Below, piece after piece: positions 8,869 through 17,415 of a stretch of DNA of 64,000 nt (its first letter is position 1; every line of letters begins with the position of its first letter). The stretch spans positions 1 through 64,000 of the forward strand of contig NZ_WNKZ01000006.1 of NCBI RefSeq assembly GCF_009720835.1. The letters are read 5' to 3'. The position numbers were made by a program, and so were the translations under genes. The notes beneath the pieces were generated by a model. The model made no database searches. It saw only the letters and a list, made by a program, of their open reading frames with translations, and was not told the DNA's origin. Source of the DNA: Pseudoduganella buxea (GTDB lineage Bacteria; Pseudomonadota; Gammaproteobacteria; Burkholderiales; Burkholderiaceae_D).

Positions 8869-9420
8869 TCAGGCGCCGGGCTCCCTGGCCAGCGCGTGCA
8901 GTTTCGTGATGGTACTCCAGTTGCGGGTGGTGACGCCATCGCCCAGCAGCTTGCCCATCGCGGCGGCCGGGCGGCTGGCCAGCACGCCGTCGGCGCACCA
9001 CAGGTAGGCAGCCCAGCGGCCCAGCGCGAAGGCTTCCGGTTCCCAGCCCTGATGGCACAGGGGCTCCAGGCGGGCGCGGTCGACCGGGTTGCTGAGGATG
9101 GCCACCAGCAGCCGCGCGGGATCGGCCGCCAGGGCGGTGAGCGCGTTGTCCTGCACCACGTCGTCGAGCTGGTGGGCGTCCAGCACCGTCACGCGCGCGC
9201 CCACACCCAGTTTCAGCACCAGCGCTTCCTCGATGCGGGTGGCCGACTGCGCGGCATCGCGGGCGGCGCAGTCGAACACCACGTTGCCGCTGTTGAGCAA
9301 TGTGCGCACGCCGGTGAAACCCAGGTCGGCAAGCACCTTGCGCAAGTCCGCCATGGCGATGCGCTTGGCCCGGCCGACGTTGATCCCCCGCAGCAGGGCT
9401 ATCTGTCGCGTTGTGCTCAT
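8869..9420 (-). CDS. DUF1697 family protein
   Basis: 183 aa. The opening QIALLRGINVG followed by DLRKVLADLGFTGVRTLLNSGNVVF is the hallmark of DUF1697, a two-domain ferredoxin-like fold of unknown function found widely in bacteria. The C-terminal WSTITKLHALA motif is also typical (usually RNWRTVTKL). The whole family length is present. A minus-strand AGGAGAAC lies just before the ATG. No function can be given. Confidence 0.85.
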   Translation of the reverse strand: MSTTRQIALLRGINVGRAKRIAMADLRKVLADLGFTGVRTLLNSGNVVFDCAARDAAQSATRIEEALVLKLGVGARVTVLDAHQLDDVVQDNALTALAADPARLLVAILSNPVDRARLEPLCHQGWEPEAFALGRWAAYLWCADGVLASRPAAAMGKLLGDGVTTRNWSTITKLHALAREPGA

Positions 9421-9502
9421 CCATGTTCTCCTGTTTTTCTGGTCGCAGTATGCGACAGCCGCGCCAACCCGGGCGCCCGGCTTGCATGGTGCTTGCCGGT
9501 CC

Positions 9503-11068
9503 TCACGCGGGAGGACTGCCTTCGGCCGGGAGTTCGGGCCCCGGGGTCACGCGCGGCATCTGCAGCACGAAGCTGGCGCCCTGCCCCGGCACGCTGTGCA
9601 CGGCGATGCTGCCGGCGAACTGCTTGACCACCAGGTTGTAGACGATGTTCAGGCCCAGGCCCGTGCCGCCCTGGCCGCGCCGCGTCGTCACGAACGGGTC
9701 GAACACCTTGTCCAGCAGGTCGGCCGGGATGCCGGCGCCGTTGTCCGTCACGGCCAGCTCGATCCATTCGCCGCGCGGGCGCACGGCGATGGCGATTCTT
9801 CCTTCCTGCTCCGGCGCGAAGGCATGGTCGACGCAGTTCAGGGTCAGATTGGTGATGACCTGGGCCAGCGCGCCGGGGTAGCTGTCCAGCACCACGTCGG
9901 GCGGGCAGTCGATAGCGACGTCCAGGCGCGTCTTCTTCAGGCGCGGCTGCAGGCTCGAGACCACTTCGCCGATGTATTCGCGCAGCTCGAAGCGGCGGCG
10001 CGCCTCGCTGACCTGGTCCACGGCGATCTGCTTGAAGCTGTGGATCAGGTGGGCGGCGCGGTAGGCGTTGTTCATGATCAGGCGCGCGCTTTCGCCGGCC
10101 GTGTCGATATAGCGCAGGATTTCGGATTTCTTGACGGCGCCCGCCATCACGGCCGCGTGGATTTCCTCGGTGGCCTCCTTCAGCACGGAGGCGCTGGTCA
10201 GCGCGATGCCGACGGGCGTGTTGATCTCATGCGCCACGCCGGCCACCAGGCTGCCCAGCGACGCCAGGCGCTCGGCCTGCAGCAGCGATTCCTGGGCCTG
10301 GCGCAGCTCGTTCATGGCCTGGGCCGTTTCCTGCGCGGCACCGCGCGCCTCGTCCTCCGCCTCGCGCGTGCGGGCAATGACGGCTTTCACCCGCCGCAGG
10401 ATGGCGTTGAAGCCGCGGATCACGTCGCCCAGCTCGTCGCGCCGCTTCTCCGGCAGCTCGTCCACTTCCTCGCTGTCGCGCGTGGCCAGTTCGTGCAGCC
10501 GGTCGCGCAGCTGCTTCAGGGGCGCGAACACGATGCGCAGCGACAGGGCCAGCGCCACCACGAGGATCAGGTCCAGCAGCAGCACCTCGCTGACCCGGCG
10601 GCGGATTTCGGCGGCCAGCCGGGCCTCGATCCGGTCGCGGCTGAAATTGACGACGACGCGCCCGACAATGAGGGGGCGGCCGGCCTGGTCGCCGTCGCGG
10701 TAGGCCAGGTCCGCCACGGTGGCCGTCCCGGCGACGGCATCGCGGCCGTTGGCGTCGAGGACGGTGCCGTCGGCGTTGCGCCGCTTGCCGGAGAACAGGC
10801 CCACCGACGTGTCGTAGACGCGGATGGCCAGCAATTCCGGCGGCAGCATTTCGGCCGCGACGATATTGTCGACCTTGGCCTTGTCCAGGTCCCACAGGGC
10901 CGATGGCAGGCTCGTTTGCAGGCGGGTCAGTACGCCGTCGCGCAGCCGCTGGTTGGCCAGCTCCAGCTCGTGCGCCAGCTTGTACTGCGCATAGGTGCCG
11001 GAAATGGCCAGCACCACCGTCACGATGACGACGAACAGGCAGGTCAGCCTGGCCTGGATTCCGAACAT
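9503..11068 (-). CDS. Membrane sensor histidine kinase without an adjacent response regulator
   Basis: 521 aa from MFGIQARL at 11068, with GGGGAGAG just upstream. Transmembrane segment 1 is at about residues 8-27, a periplasmic sensor region about 30-170, and transmembrane 2 about 175-200, followed by HAMP and a coiled coil. The phospho-acceptor is in GVAHEINTPVG (His about 279). The ATPase has the N box NLTLNCVDHAF (about 410), DNGAGIP (about 440) and GGTGLGLNIVYNL (about 467). HEINTPVG kinases form a distinct subgroup. No receiver gene lies nearby, so it is an orphan; the signal is unknown. It diverges from the small ORF and HDOD gene. Confidence 0.88.
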   Translation of the reverse strand: MFGIQARLTCLFVVIVTVVLAISGTYAQYKLAHELELANQRLRDGVLTRLQTSLPSALWDLDKAKVDNIVAAEMLPPELLAIRVYDTSVGLFSGKRRNADGTVLDANGRDAVAGTATVADLAYRDGDQAGRPLIVGRVVVNFSRDRIEARLAAEIRRRVSEVLLLDLILVVALALSLRIVFAPLKQLRDRLHELATRDSEEVDELPEKRRDELGDVIRGFNAILRRVKAVIARTREAEDEARGAAQETAQAMNELRQAQESLLQAERLASLGSLVAGVAHEINTPVGIALTSASVLKEATEEIHAAVMAGAVKKSEILRYIDTAGESARLIMNNAYRAAHLIHSFKQIAVDQVSEARRRFELREYIGEVVSSLQPRLKKTRLDVAIDCPPDVVLDSYPGALAQVITNLTLNCVDHAFAPEQEGRIAIAVRPRGEWIELAVTDNGAGIPADLLDKVFDPFVTTRRGQGGTGLGLNIVYNLVVKQFAGSIAVHSVPGQGASFVLQMPRVTPGPELPAEGSPPA

Positions 11069-11225
11069 GCGCTCTCCCCGAAAGTGTCCACCCAATGTAA
11101 TTCAGCAGATGCACATTGGCAATATCTTCACCGTATTCGGCCGGGCCGGCTGCTCGCCCTGTCAGAGTTCGCAGCTCCCTTTTAACAAGCATGGTGCTAC
11201 CATCGAACGGGACCAGGAGACCACC

Positions 11226-11399
11226 ATGACGGCAAGCAATCCACCCCAGGCACCTGTCGGACCGGACATGCAGCACCGGCGCGACCGCGTCGACTACCTG
11301 TTCCGCAACCTGGCGCCGACGGCAGGCGCACCGCGCGCCGACCACCTGCTGCGCCAGTTCGTACTGGCCTACCGCGTGCGCGACGGCTGCCCGCCATGA
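11226..11399 (+). CDS. Small ORF (57 aa) coupled to the HDOD gene
   Basis: An ATG at 11226 follows AGGAG with good spacing, and the stop overlaps the HDOD start by 4 bp (ATGA), so ribosomes would pass straight to the next gene. The product is basic, with HRRDRVDYLFRNLAP and RADHLLRQFVLAYRVRDG, and may be helical. I recognise no family. It could be a real small partner protein or a leader peptide that sets HDOD translation. Confidence rests on the ribosome binding site and the overlap only. Confidence 0.5.
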   Translation: MTASNPPQAPVGPDMQHRRDRVDYLFRNLAPTAGAPRADHLLRQFVLAYRVRDGCPP

Positions 11400-12238
11400 C
11401 GGCCCTGTCCTATGACGATGTGGTGAATGCGCTGGGGGACCTGCCGTCCCTGCCGGCCGTCGTCATGGAGCTGCTCGACAGCATCGACCAGGAAGACATC
11501 GACATTGCCGTGCTGGCGGAAAAGGTGTCGCACGACCCGGCGCTGACGGCCAAGACCTTGCGCCTGGCCAATTCTTCGATGTACAACCTGCAGGTGCGCC
11601 TGACCACCGTGCGGCAGGCGATCACCTACCTGGGCTTCCAGACCACGCGCGACCTGATCACCGCCGCCGCCGTCACGGGCTGCTTTGCCACCGGCGGCTG
11701 CACCGGCTTCGATCACAAGGCCTTCTGGCGCCACTCCATCAGTACAGCCGCCTGCGCCAAGGTGCTGGCGCGCCACCTGCGCTTCAATCAGGACTATGCC
11801 TTCACGGCGGGGCTGCTGCACGATATCGGCCGGCTTGTGCTGGTGACGTGCTTTCCGCGCCATTACGGCGAGGTGCTGGCCTGGCGCGCGCGTGCGGACA
11901 CCACCTTGCTGGAGGCAGAACGGGCAGTATTGGGGATCGATCACGTCGAGGCGGGACTGGCGCTGGCGGAGCACTGGCATTTTTCCGACACGATGCGCCT
12001 GGCCATCGGCGGGCACCATGCACCGGAACGCACGGGCGCCGGCTTCCTGGCCACGATCATCCACGTGGCGGACGCCATCGCGCACGCGCTCGACCTGGCG
12101 CAGGCACCGGATGAACTGGTACCTCCGCTGTCGGACGTGGCATGGAATGCGCTGAAACTGGACGAAGGCAGTTGCCTTCAGTTGTTCCGGGAGACGGAAC
12201 TGCAGTACGAGGAAATTGCACAGGCCTTGCTGGCCTGA
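11396..12238 (+). CDS. HDOD domain signalling protein
   Basis: 280 aa. The HDOD domain covers about residues 8-205: LPSLPAVVMELLD, VSHDPALTAKTLRLANSSMY, TVRQAITYLGFQTTRDL, FWRHSISTAACAKVLA, and GLLHDIGRLVL, where an HD-like pair remains. Proteins of this family act in signal relay, often with two-component or cyclic-di-GMP systems, and usually lack phosphodiesterase activity. It is translationally coupled to the upstream small ORF and diverges from a histidine kinase, so a functional link is possible but unproven. Confidence 0.85.
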   Translation: MTALSYDDVVNALGDLPSLPAVVMELLDSIDQEDIDIAVLAEKVSHDPALTAKTLRLANSSMYNLQVRLTTVRQAITYLGFQTTRDLITAAAVTGCFATGGCTGFDHKAFWRHSISTAACAKVLARHLRFNQDYAFTAGLLHDIGRLVLVTCFPRHYGEVLAWRARADTTLLEAERAVLGIDHVEAGLALAEHWHFSDTMRLAIGGHHAPERTGAGFLATIIHVADAIAHALDLAQAPDELVPPLSDVAWNALKLDEGSCLQLFRETELQYEEIAQALLA

Positions 12239-12279
12239 GGTCCTACCTTGCCGCCCCGGCTTGGGGCCCGGACGCTTGC

Positions 12280-12298
12280 GGGAGGGGTGTACCCTCCC
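12280..12298. terminator. Hairpin between convergent genes
   Basis: GGGAGGG (12280-12286) pairs with CCCTCCC (12292-12298) around a 5-nt loop in the 72-bp gap between the HDOD gene and the convergent helix-turn-helix gene. There is no U-tract on either strand, so it is a weak bidirectional terminator candidate or a 3' stabilising hairpin. Confidence 0.4.
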
Positions 12299-12310
12299 GT
12301 GCGGGACGCA

Positions 12311-12676
12311 TCAATGTGCGTAGTTGCCGCCGGTGCCGCCTTCCGGCTTTTGCGCCTGTTGTGCAGGCTGGGCTTGCTGAGCCTTGTCTTCCGGCTTCGG
12401 GCGGCCCTGGGCGTCGGACAGGCGATACTTGGTGCGACGGTCGCCCATCAGGTCGCGCAGGTCGCGAATGCTCATGCCGGTGACTTCGTGCATGCGGATC
12501 AGCAGCGAGGCGCCGACCGGCAGGCGGTGGTGGCGGATCTTGCTGATGACGGGAGGAGCCACTTCAAGCAGACGCGACAATGCAGCATCGTTTTTCAGCT
12601 GCATTTTGCCGAGCAGGATATCCAGCAGGTGGTTCGGGTTATAGCTTTCTTGAGAAGCGAGAGCGTGGTGTGCCAT
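12311..12676 (-). CDS. Small helix-turn-helix protein, function unknown
   Basis: 121 aa. Residues about 14-78 look like a Cro/XRE-type helix-turn-helix: LLDILLGKMQLKNDAALSR, then EVAPPVISKIRHHRLPVGAS and IRMHEVTGMSIRDLRDLMG, where residues 40-50 would be the recognition helix. The last 35 residues are Ala/Gln/Pro-rich and probably disordered. GAGG precedes the ATG by 7 nt. It has a long AT-rich upstream region with a short palindrome that could be its own operator. I recall similar uncharacterised proteins in Oxalobacteraceae; the role is unknown. Confidence 0.65.
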   Translation of the reverse strand: MAHHALASQESYNPNHLLDILLGKMQLKNDAALSRLLEVAPPVISKIRHHRLPVGASLLIRMHEVTGMSIRDLRDLMGDRRTKYRLSDAQGRPKPEDKAQQAQPAQQAQKPEGGTGGNYAH

Positions 12677-13102
12677 GATTGATCCTCGTCTATATAGTTG
12701 GTGAATGATGCAGCTCCGAACTTAAGGAAGACTTGGTTTTACCAAATAAGTTCCAGAACGAGTTACGCCAAAACGACTGGCGCAAAAGGCCGGCGACCTC
12801 CGGGTGAAAATTGCACTTACAACAATATTCTATGCCCAAACAAGCCCGCTCCAGCCAAGCGATGCAGTGCGATGATTAATTGAAATCAATCTTCCGCGAA
12901 AAATCTTACAACGATGTCATTTCACCACATGCAATCATGTAGTGGCGCACGAAAGAACTTTCAGGAAATAGTTACGCCATGATGACATGTCCGGCACACT
13001 CTTGCCATTTCGCCATTGATGAGCTGCTCAGCCGCTGACGGCGCGGGCCGCGAAACGACAGCCGCATGGCCGGCGCGGGGTGAATTACGGTAAACTCCGT
13101 GG
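12677..13102. other. AT-rich divergent regulatory gap
   Basis: This 426-bp non-coding stretch separates the helix-turn-helix gene (minus) from miaB (plus) and is visibly richer in A/T than its neighbours. It must hold both promoters, but I could not fix a clear -35/-10 pair. It contains TTGGT-ttt-ACCAA (12733-12745), GAAAG-aa-CTTTC (12951-12962) and an imperfect CCACATG/CATGTAGTGG inverted repeat near 12925-12945. The one ORF of 61 codons inside it has no ribosome binding site or recognisable product. Confidence 0.5.
12733..12745. promoter_or_regulatory. Short palindrome TTGGT-n3-ACCAA, possible operator
   Basis: A perfect 5-3-5 palindrome lies about 57-69 bp upstream of the start of the small helix-turn-helix gene. 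Position and size suit autoregulation by a Cro/XRE-type dimer. Seen in sequence; binding is inferred. Confidence 0.35.
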
Positions 13103-14485
13103 ATGCAGAAAAAAGTATTTATCAAGACCTTCGGTTGCCAGATGAACGAGTACGACTCGGACAAGATGGCCGACCTGTTGGGTGCGTCGGACGGCCTGGT
13201 CCGTACCGAGACGCCGGAAGACGCCGACGTGATTCTCCTGAACACCTGTTCCGTTCGGGAAAAAGCGCAGGAAAAAGTGTTTTCCGACCTGGGCACGTTC
13301 AAGAAGCTGAAGCAGGCCAACCCTGCCCTGCTGATCGGCGTGGGCGGCTGCGTCGCTTCGCAGGAAGGCGACGCCATCGTCAAGCGCGCGCCCCACGTCG
13401 ACATGGTGTTCGGCCCACAGACCTTGCACCGGCTGCCGAAGATGATCGAACTGCGCCGCCACAGCGGCCGGCCCCAGGTCGACATCAGCTTCCCGGAAAT
13501 CGAAAAGTTCGACCACCTGCCGCCGGCCCGCGTCGATGGCGCCTTTGCCTATGTGTCGATCATGGAAGGCTGCAGCAAGTACTGCAGCTACTGCGTGGTG
13601 CCGTATACGCGGGGCGAGGAAGTGTCGCGCCGCTTCGACGACGTGCTGACGGAAGTGGCCGGGCTGGCTGCCCAGGGCGTCAAGGAAGTGATGCTGCTGG
13701 GCCAGAACGTGAACGCCTTCCGCGGCCAGATGGAAGATGGTGGCCTGGCCGACTTTGCCCTGCTGATCGAATACGTGGCCGCCATCCCCGGCATCGAGCG
13801 CATCCGCTTCGTTACCAGCCACCCGAAGGAATTCACGCAGCGCCTGGTGGACTGCTACGCCCGCATTCCCCAGCTGGCCGACCACCTGTACCTGCCAGCC
13901 CAGCACGGCTCGGACCGCATCCTGGGCGCCATGAAGCGGGGCTACACGGCGCTGGAATACAAGTCCATCATCCGCAAGGTCAAGGCCGTGCGGCCGGATA
14001 TCACGATCGCGTCGGACTTCATCGTCGGCTTCCCCGGCGAGACGGACGAGGACTTCGAGGCGATGATGAAGCTGGTGCAGGATGTCGATTTCGACAACAG
14101 TTTCAGCTTTATCTTCAGCAAGCGCCCCGGCACGCCGGCAGCCAACCTGGTGGACGACACGCCGCACGAGGCCAAGCTGGCCCGGCTGCAACGGCTGCAG
14201 GCCCTGATCGATGCCAACACGCGCCGTCACAGCGAAGCGATGGTGGGCAAGACCATGCGCGTGCTGGTGGAAGGGCCGTCCAAGCACGGCGGCAACGAAC
14301 TGACGGGCCGCGCCGGCAATACCCGCACCGTGCTGTTCGACGGTGGCGACGCGCCGCAGCGCTTCCATGGCAAGATGGTGGATATCCGCATTACCGAGAG
14401 CCTGTCCTATTCCCTGCGCGGCGAACTGGTTTTGCCTCTTGCATCATCCGTCGCCGCGCCTACCCTGGAACAACCTAGCCTTTGA
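13103..14485 (+). CDS. miaB: tRNA-2-methylthio-N6-dimethylallyladenosine synthase
   Basis: 460 aa, full length. MiaB adds the methylthio group to i6A37 in tRNAs reading UNN codons, using two 4Fe-4S clusters and S-adenosylmethionine. The MTTase domain has its three cysteines in [19 protein letters not shown] and GVGGCVASQ. The radical SAM cluster motif CSKYCSYC is at about residues 157-164, followed by VPYTRGEE. The C-terminal TRAM-like region (about 385-450) completes the family layout. It leads miaB-phoH-ybeY with overlapping ends. Confidence 0.97.
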   Translation: MQKKVFIKTFGCQMNEYDSDKMADLLGASDGLVRTETPEDADVILLNTCSVREKAQEKVFSDLGTFKKLKQANPALLIGVGGCVASQEGDAIVKRAPHVDMVFGPQTLHRLPKMIELRRHSGRPQVDISFPEIEKFDHLPPARVDGAFAYVSIMEGCSKYCSYCVVPYTRGEEVSRRFDDVLTEVAGLAAQGVKEVMLLGQNVNAFRGQMEDGGLADFALLIEYVAAIPGIERIRFVTSHPKEFTQRLVDCYARIPQLADHLYLPAQHGSDRILGAMKRGYTALEYKSIIRKVKAVRPDITIASDFIVGFPGETDEDFEAMMKLVQDVDFDNSFSFIFSKRPGTPAANLVDDTPHEAKLARLQRLQALIDANTRRHSEAMVGKTMRVLVEGPSKHGGNELTGRAGNTRTVLFDGGDAPQRFHGKMVDIRITESLSYSLRGELVLPLASSVAAPTLEQPSL

Positions 14486-15537
14486 AAACGAAAATCCCCG
14501 TTCAGCCCCACTATTTCATCCCTGAACCGCTGGACAACACCCGGCTGGCCAACCTGTGCGGCCCGCTGGACGAGAACCTGCGCCAGATCTCGGCGGCGCT
14601 CGATGTGACGATCTTCCGGCGCGGCGAGAAATTCATCGTCAGCGGCACCAATGCCGAGCGCGCCGTGCAGATCCTGGAAAAGTTCTACGCCGTGGCCGAC
14701 AAGACCGTGCCCGTCGAGGAAGTGCAGCTGGGCCTGGTCGAACAGCGCACCAGCCAGGCGCCGAACGATGCGGACGACGACGAGGAGCCGCCGTTCCACG
14801 ATCCCGACATCGCCAGCCCCGCGTTGAAGACGCGCCGCCACGACCTGCGCGGCCGCACGCCGCACCAGATCCGCTACCTGCGCAATATCCTGGAGCACGA
14901 CATCAGCTTCGGCATCGGCCCGGCCGGTACGGGCAAGACCTACCTGGCCGTGGCCTGCGCCGTCGATGCACTGGAACGCGACGCGGTGAAACGCATCGTG
15001 CTCACGCGCCCTGCCGTCGAAGCGGGCGAGCGCCTGGGCTTCCTGCCGGGCGACCTGGCGCAGAAGGTCGATCCTTACCTGCGGCCCCTGTACGACGCGC
15101 TGTACGACCTGCTGGGGTTCGACCGCACGATGAAGATGTTCGAGAAGCAGGTCATCGAGATCGCGCCGCTGGCGTATATGCGCGGACGCACCCTGAACCA
15201 CGCCTTCGTCATCCTCGACGAGGCGCAGAACACGACCGTCGAGCAGATGAAGATGTTCCTGACCCGGATCGGCTTCGGCAGCAAGGCCGTCGTCACGGGC
15301 GATGTCACCCAGGTGGACCTGGCCAAGCACCAGAAGAGCGGCCTGGTGGACGCCGTGCAGGTGCTGCGCGACGTGCGTGGCATCGCGTTCTCGCAGTTCT
15401 CCAGCGAAGACGTGGTACGCCACCCGCTGGTGGCTCGCATCGTCGACGCCTACGACACGGCGCACCAGAGCACTGCCGACATCGCCCCCTTGCTGAAACC
15501 CGTGAAGAGCCCTGCCCGTAATGTCCGAAAAAAATAA
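14482..15537 (+). CDS. phoH: PhoH-family ATPase
   Basis: 351 aa. The start is a TTG at 14482 that overlaps the miaB stop (TTGA), giving a 4-bp coupled junction; no ATG start fits the N-terminus as well. Walker A GPAGTGKT is at about residues 146-153, and Walker B is [11 protein letters not shown]. An N-terminal RNA-binding-like segment precedes the ATPase ([16 protein letters not shown]). PhoH-like proteins next to ybeY are linked to RNA metabolism and ribosome maturation, though their substrate is not settled. Confidence 0.93.
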   Translation: MKTKIPVQPHYFIPEPLDNTRLANLCGPLDENLRQISAALDVTIFRRGEKFIVSGTNAERAVQILEKFYAVADKTVPVEEVQLGLVEQRTSQAPNDADDDEEPPFHDPDIASPALKTRRHDLRGRTPHQIRYLRNILEHDISFGIGPAGTGKTYLAVACAVDALERDAVKRIVLTRPAVEAGERLGFLPGDLAQKVDPYLRPLYDALYDLLGFDRTMKMFEKQVIEIAPLAYMRGRTLNHAFVILDEAQNTTVEQMKMFLTRIGFGSKAVVTGDVTQVDLAKHQKSGLVDAVQVLRDVRGIAFSQFSSEDVVRHPLVARIVDAYDTAHQSTADIAPLLKPVKSPARNVRKK

Positions 15538-15997
15538 GCTGACCCTGTCCGTCCAGTACCCCGACCCGCGCCTGCAGGACATCATCACCCGCCCCGCCCT
15601 GCGCAAGTGGGTCAAGGCAGCGCTGTTCGCGCCGGCCGAGCTGACCATCCGTTTCGTCGACGCGGCCGAAGGCCAGCAGCTCAACCGCGAGTACCGGGGC
15701 AAGGACTACGCCACCAACGTGCTGACCTTTGCCTACAACGAAGGCGAGGACATCGCCGAGGAAGAACCGACCCGCGCGGACATCATCCTGTGCACGGACG
15801 TGCTGCAGCGCGAAGCGGCCGAGCAGAACAAGACGGTGGAAGAACACACGGCCCACCTGATCGTCCACGGCGTGCTGCACGCCCAAGGCTACGACCACGA
15901 GGACGATGAGGAAGCGGACGAGATGGAATCCATCGAAACGGAAATCCTCGGCACGCTCGGCTACGCCGATCCCTACGCCGCCGAAAAGCAGGGCTGA
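15521..15997 (+). CDS. ybeY: Endoribonuclease YbeY (rRNA maturation factor)
   Basis: 158 aa. The zinc-binding [11 protein letters not shown] motif gives His 116, 120 and 126, the family hallmark HxxxHxxxxxH. An acidic tail follows. YbeY takes part in 16S rRNA 3' processing and ribosome quality control. It overlaps phoH by 17 bp, so the three genes miaB-phoH-ybeY form one coupled unit. Downstream are repeats and an inverted gene, so the unit probably ends here. Confidence 0.96.
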   Translation: MSEKNKLTLSVQYPDPRLQDIITRPALRKWVKAALFAPAELTIRFVDAAEGQQLNREYRGKDYATNVLTFAYNEGEDIAEEEPTRADIILCTDVLQREAAEQNKTVEEHTAHLIVHGVLHAQGYDHEDDEEADEMESIETEILGTLGYADPYAAEKQG

Positions 15998-16036
15998 CGC
16001 CCCGCCCCGCCCTCCCCACCCTTTCGCCCTGCTAAC

Positions 16037-16089
16037 GCCGAGCTCGTGTCCACCTTGGGGTCAGACCCCGACAAAGACACGAGCTCGGC
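16037..16089. repeat. Nested palindromic repeat (14-bp outer arms, GGGGTC-A-GACCCC core)
   Basis: Outer arms GCCGAGCTCGTGTC (16037-16050) and GACACGAGCTCGGC (16076-16089) match perfectly. Inside lies a second perfect palindrome, GGGGTC-A-GACCCC (16057-16069). A degraded partial copy (GTGTCCATGTCGGGGTCTT) follows at about 16111-16129. It lies between ybeY and the convergent ZntB-like gene. Confidence 0.85.
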
Positions 16090-16132
16090 CGCAACTTGCA
16101 GATGAGCCTGTGTCCATGTCGGGGTCTTAAGA

Positions 16133-16158
16133 GGCAAATGGCCTGCATGCCATTTGCC
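16133..16158. terminator. Strong hairpin 3' of the ZntB-like gene
   Basis: GGCAAATGGC (16133-16142) and GCCATTTGCC (16149-16158) form a perfect 10-bp stem around 6 nt. Read on the minus strand it is followed by TCTTAAG, a poor U-tract. It may end transcription from either convergent gene. Confidence 0.45.
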
Positions 16159-16237
16159 GCTACGCTGGCTATGAGCGGTGCTCATTGAAACCCCGGCTTC
16201 GCCCCCGATGTTGACACAGCCTGAGCAGTGGCGGCGC

Positions 16238-17257
16238 CTACTCCAGCTCGCGCCGCTTGCGCACCACCACCCAGCCCGCCACGGCCGTGAAGACGGCGAC
16301 GATGCCGGCGATGATCCAGAAGCCGCCGCTGTCGCCGGCCAGCGGTACGCCGCCCACGTTCATGCCCAGGAGACCCGCGATGATGTTGATCGGCAGGGCC
16401 AGCACGGTGACGATGGTCAGCACGTACAGGCTGCGGTTGTTCGCTTCGTTGACGAGGGCGGCGATTTCCTCCTGCAGCAGCTTGATGCGCTCCTGCAGCG
16501 ACGAGATGTCGTTCAGTGCCACGGCGAATTCCTCGCTCGCCTCGCGCAGCTCCTGGCGGTCCGCCTCGCCGACCCAGCCGGGCGGGCGTTGCAGTAGTCG
16601 AAACAGCGCGGCCGGTTCGGGCGCCAGCAGGCGTTGCAGGCGCACCAGCACGCGCCGCAGCGCGCCCAGGTCGGCCCGCTTGAACTTCAGCTGGCCGGAC
16701 AGCAGATTGTCCTCGATGCGGTCGACCTTGCCCGTGGCGTCGCGCACGATGCGGATCAATACATCGGCCTGGTCGCGCAGCAGGTGCGTCAGCAGCACCA
16801 CGGACGATGCCATCGGCTCGCCCTTGCGCACGGCCTGGCGCAGCCGTTCCACCGATTGCAGCGGGCTGCGCCTTGCGCTGATGACGAGCTGGCGCTCGAC
16901 CGACAGATACATGCTGGAGATGTCGCTGGGCTCGAAGGAAAAGTCGCGCAGCACATCGTTGACGACGGCCACCAGGGTCTCGCCGGCCTGCTCGATGCGG
17001 GTGGAGCGTGAGCCGGCGTGCAGGCAGTCGTAGAACTCGTCCTCCAGCGCCGTGTGCTCGCGCAGCCATTTTTCGCTGACGGCATTGGCCAGGTTGAAGT
17101 GCAGCCAGATGAATTCGTCCGGATGGGCGGCGCGCTCGCGCAGCCACGCCACCGCGTCGCCGGCGCCGATCGGTATCGGCTGCGCTTGCCGCCCGAACAG
17201 GTAGCCGCATACCAGCCCGCACTGGTCCGATCCGTATTCCACCGCCTCCAAAAGCAT
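16238..17257 (-). CDS. CorA-like divalent-cation transporter (ZntB type)
   Basis: 339 aa from the ATG at 17257, chosen because GGGG lies about 8 nt upstream. The long cytoplasmic N-terminal domain (about 1-275) is followed by two transmembrane segments near the C-terminus. The signature after the first segment is GMNVGG (about residue 303), the G-M-N of CorA channels with the VGG continuation typical of ZntB. ZntB transports zinc; direction and ion cannot be told from sequence. The gene is inverted inside the otherwise co-directional miaB-plsC series and is flanked by repeats on its 3' side. Confidence 0.82.
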   Translation of the reverse strand: MLLEAVEYGSDQCGLVCGYLFGRQAQPIPIGAGDAVAWLRERAAHPDEFIWLHFNLANAVSEKWLREHTALEDEFYDCLHAGSRSTRIEQAGETLVAVVNDVLRDFSFEPSDISSMYLSVERQLVISARRSPLQSVERLRQAVRKGEPMASSVVLLTHLLRDQADVLIRIVRDATGKVDRIEDNLLSGQLKFKRADLGALRRVLVRLQRLLAPEPAALFRLLQRPPGWVGEADRQELREASEEFAVALNDISSLQERIKLLQEEIAALVNEANNRSLYVLTIVTVLALPINIIAGLLGMNVGGVPLAGDSGGFWIIAGIVAVFTAVAGWVVVRKRRELE

Positions 17258-17415
17258 TTTCATTCCCCGTCCGGCCTCCCCCGCACCAGCATAGCAGGCG
17301 ATTGTGACAAGTGGTCGCTGCACGGCCGGGACGGCATGCAATTCTGATAAAAACGAACCCGCCGGGCCGTTTGGTGTATCCTATATCCCTTCGAAACAAA
17401 TGGCTCACGCCTACT

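Noticed and set aside
12698-12883. A 61-codon plus-strand ORF in the AT-rich gap before miaB.
   Set aside because: No ribosome binding site, no recognisable product; likely chance in a regulatory gap.
16133-16158. Part of the dispersed palindrome family.
   Set aside because: Its stem (GGCAAATGGC) lacks the GAC-n-GTC centre, so I keep it as a separate hairpin.
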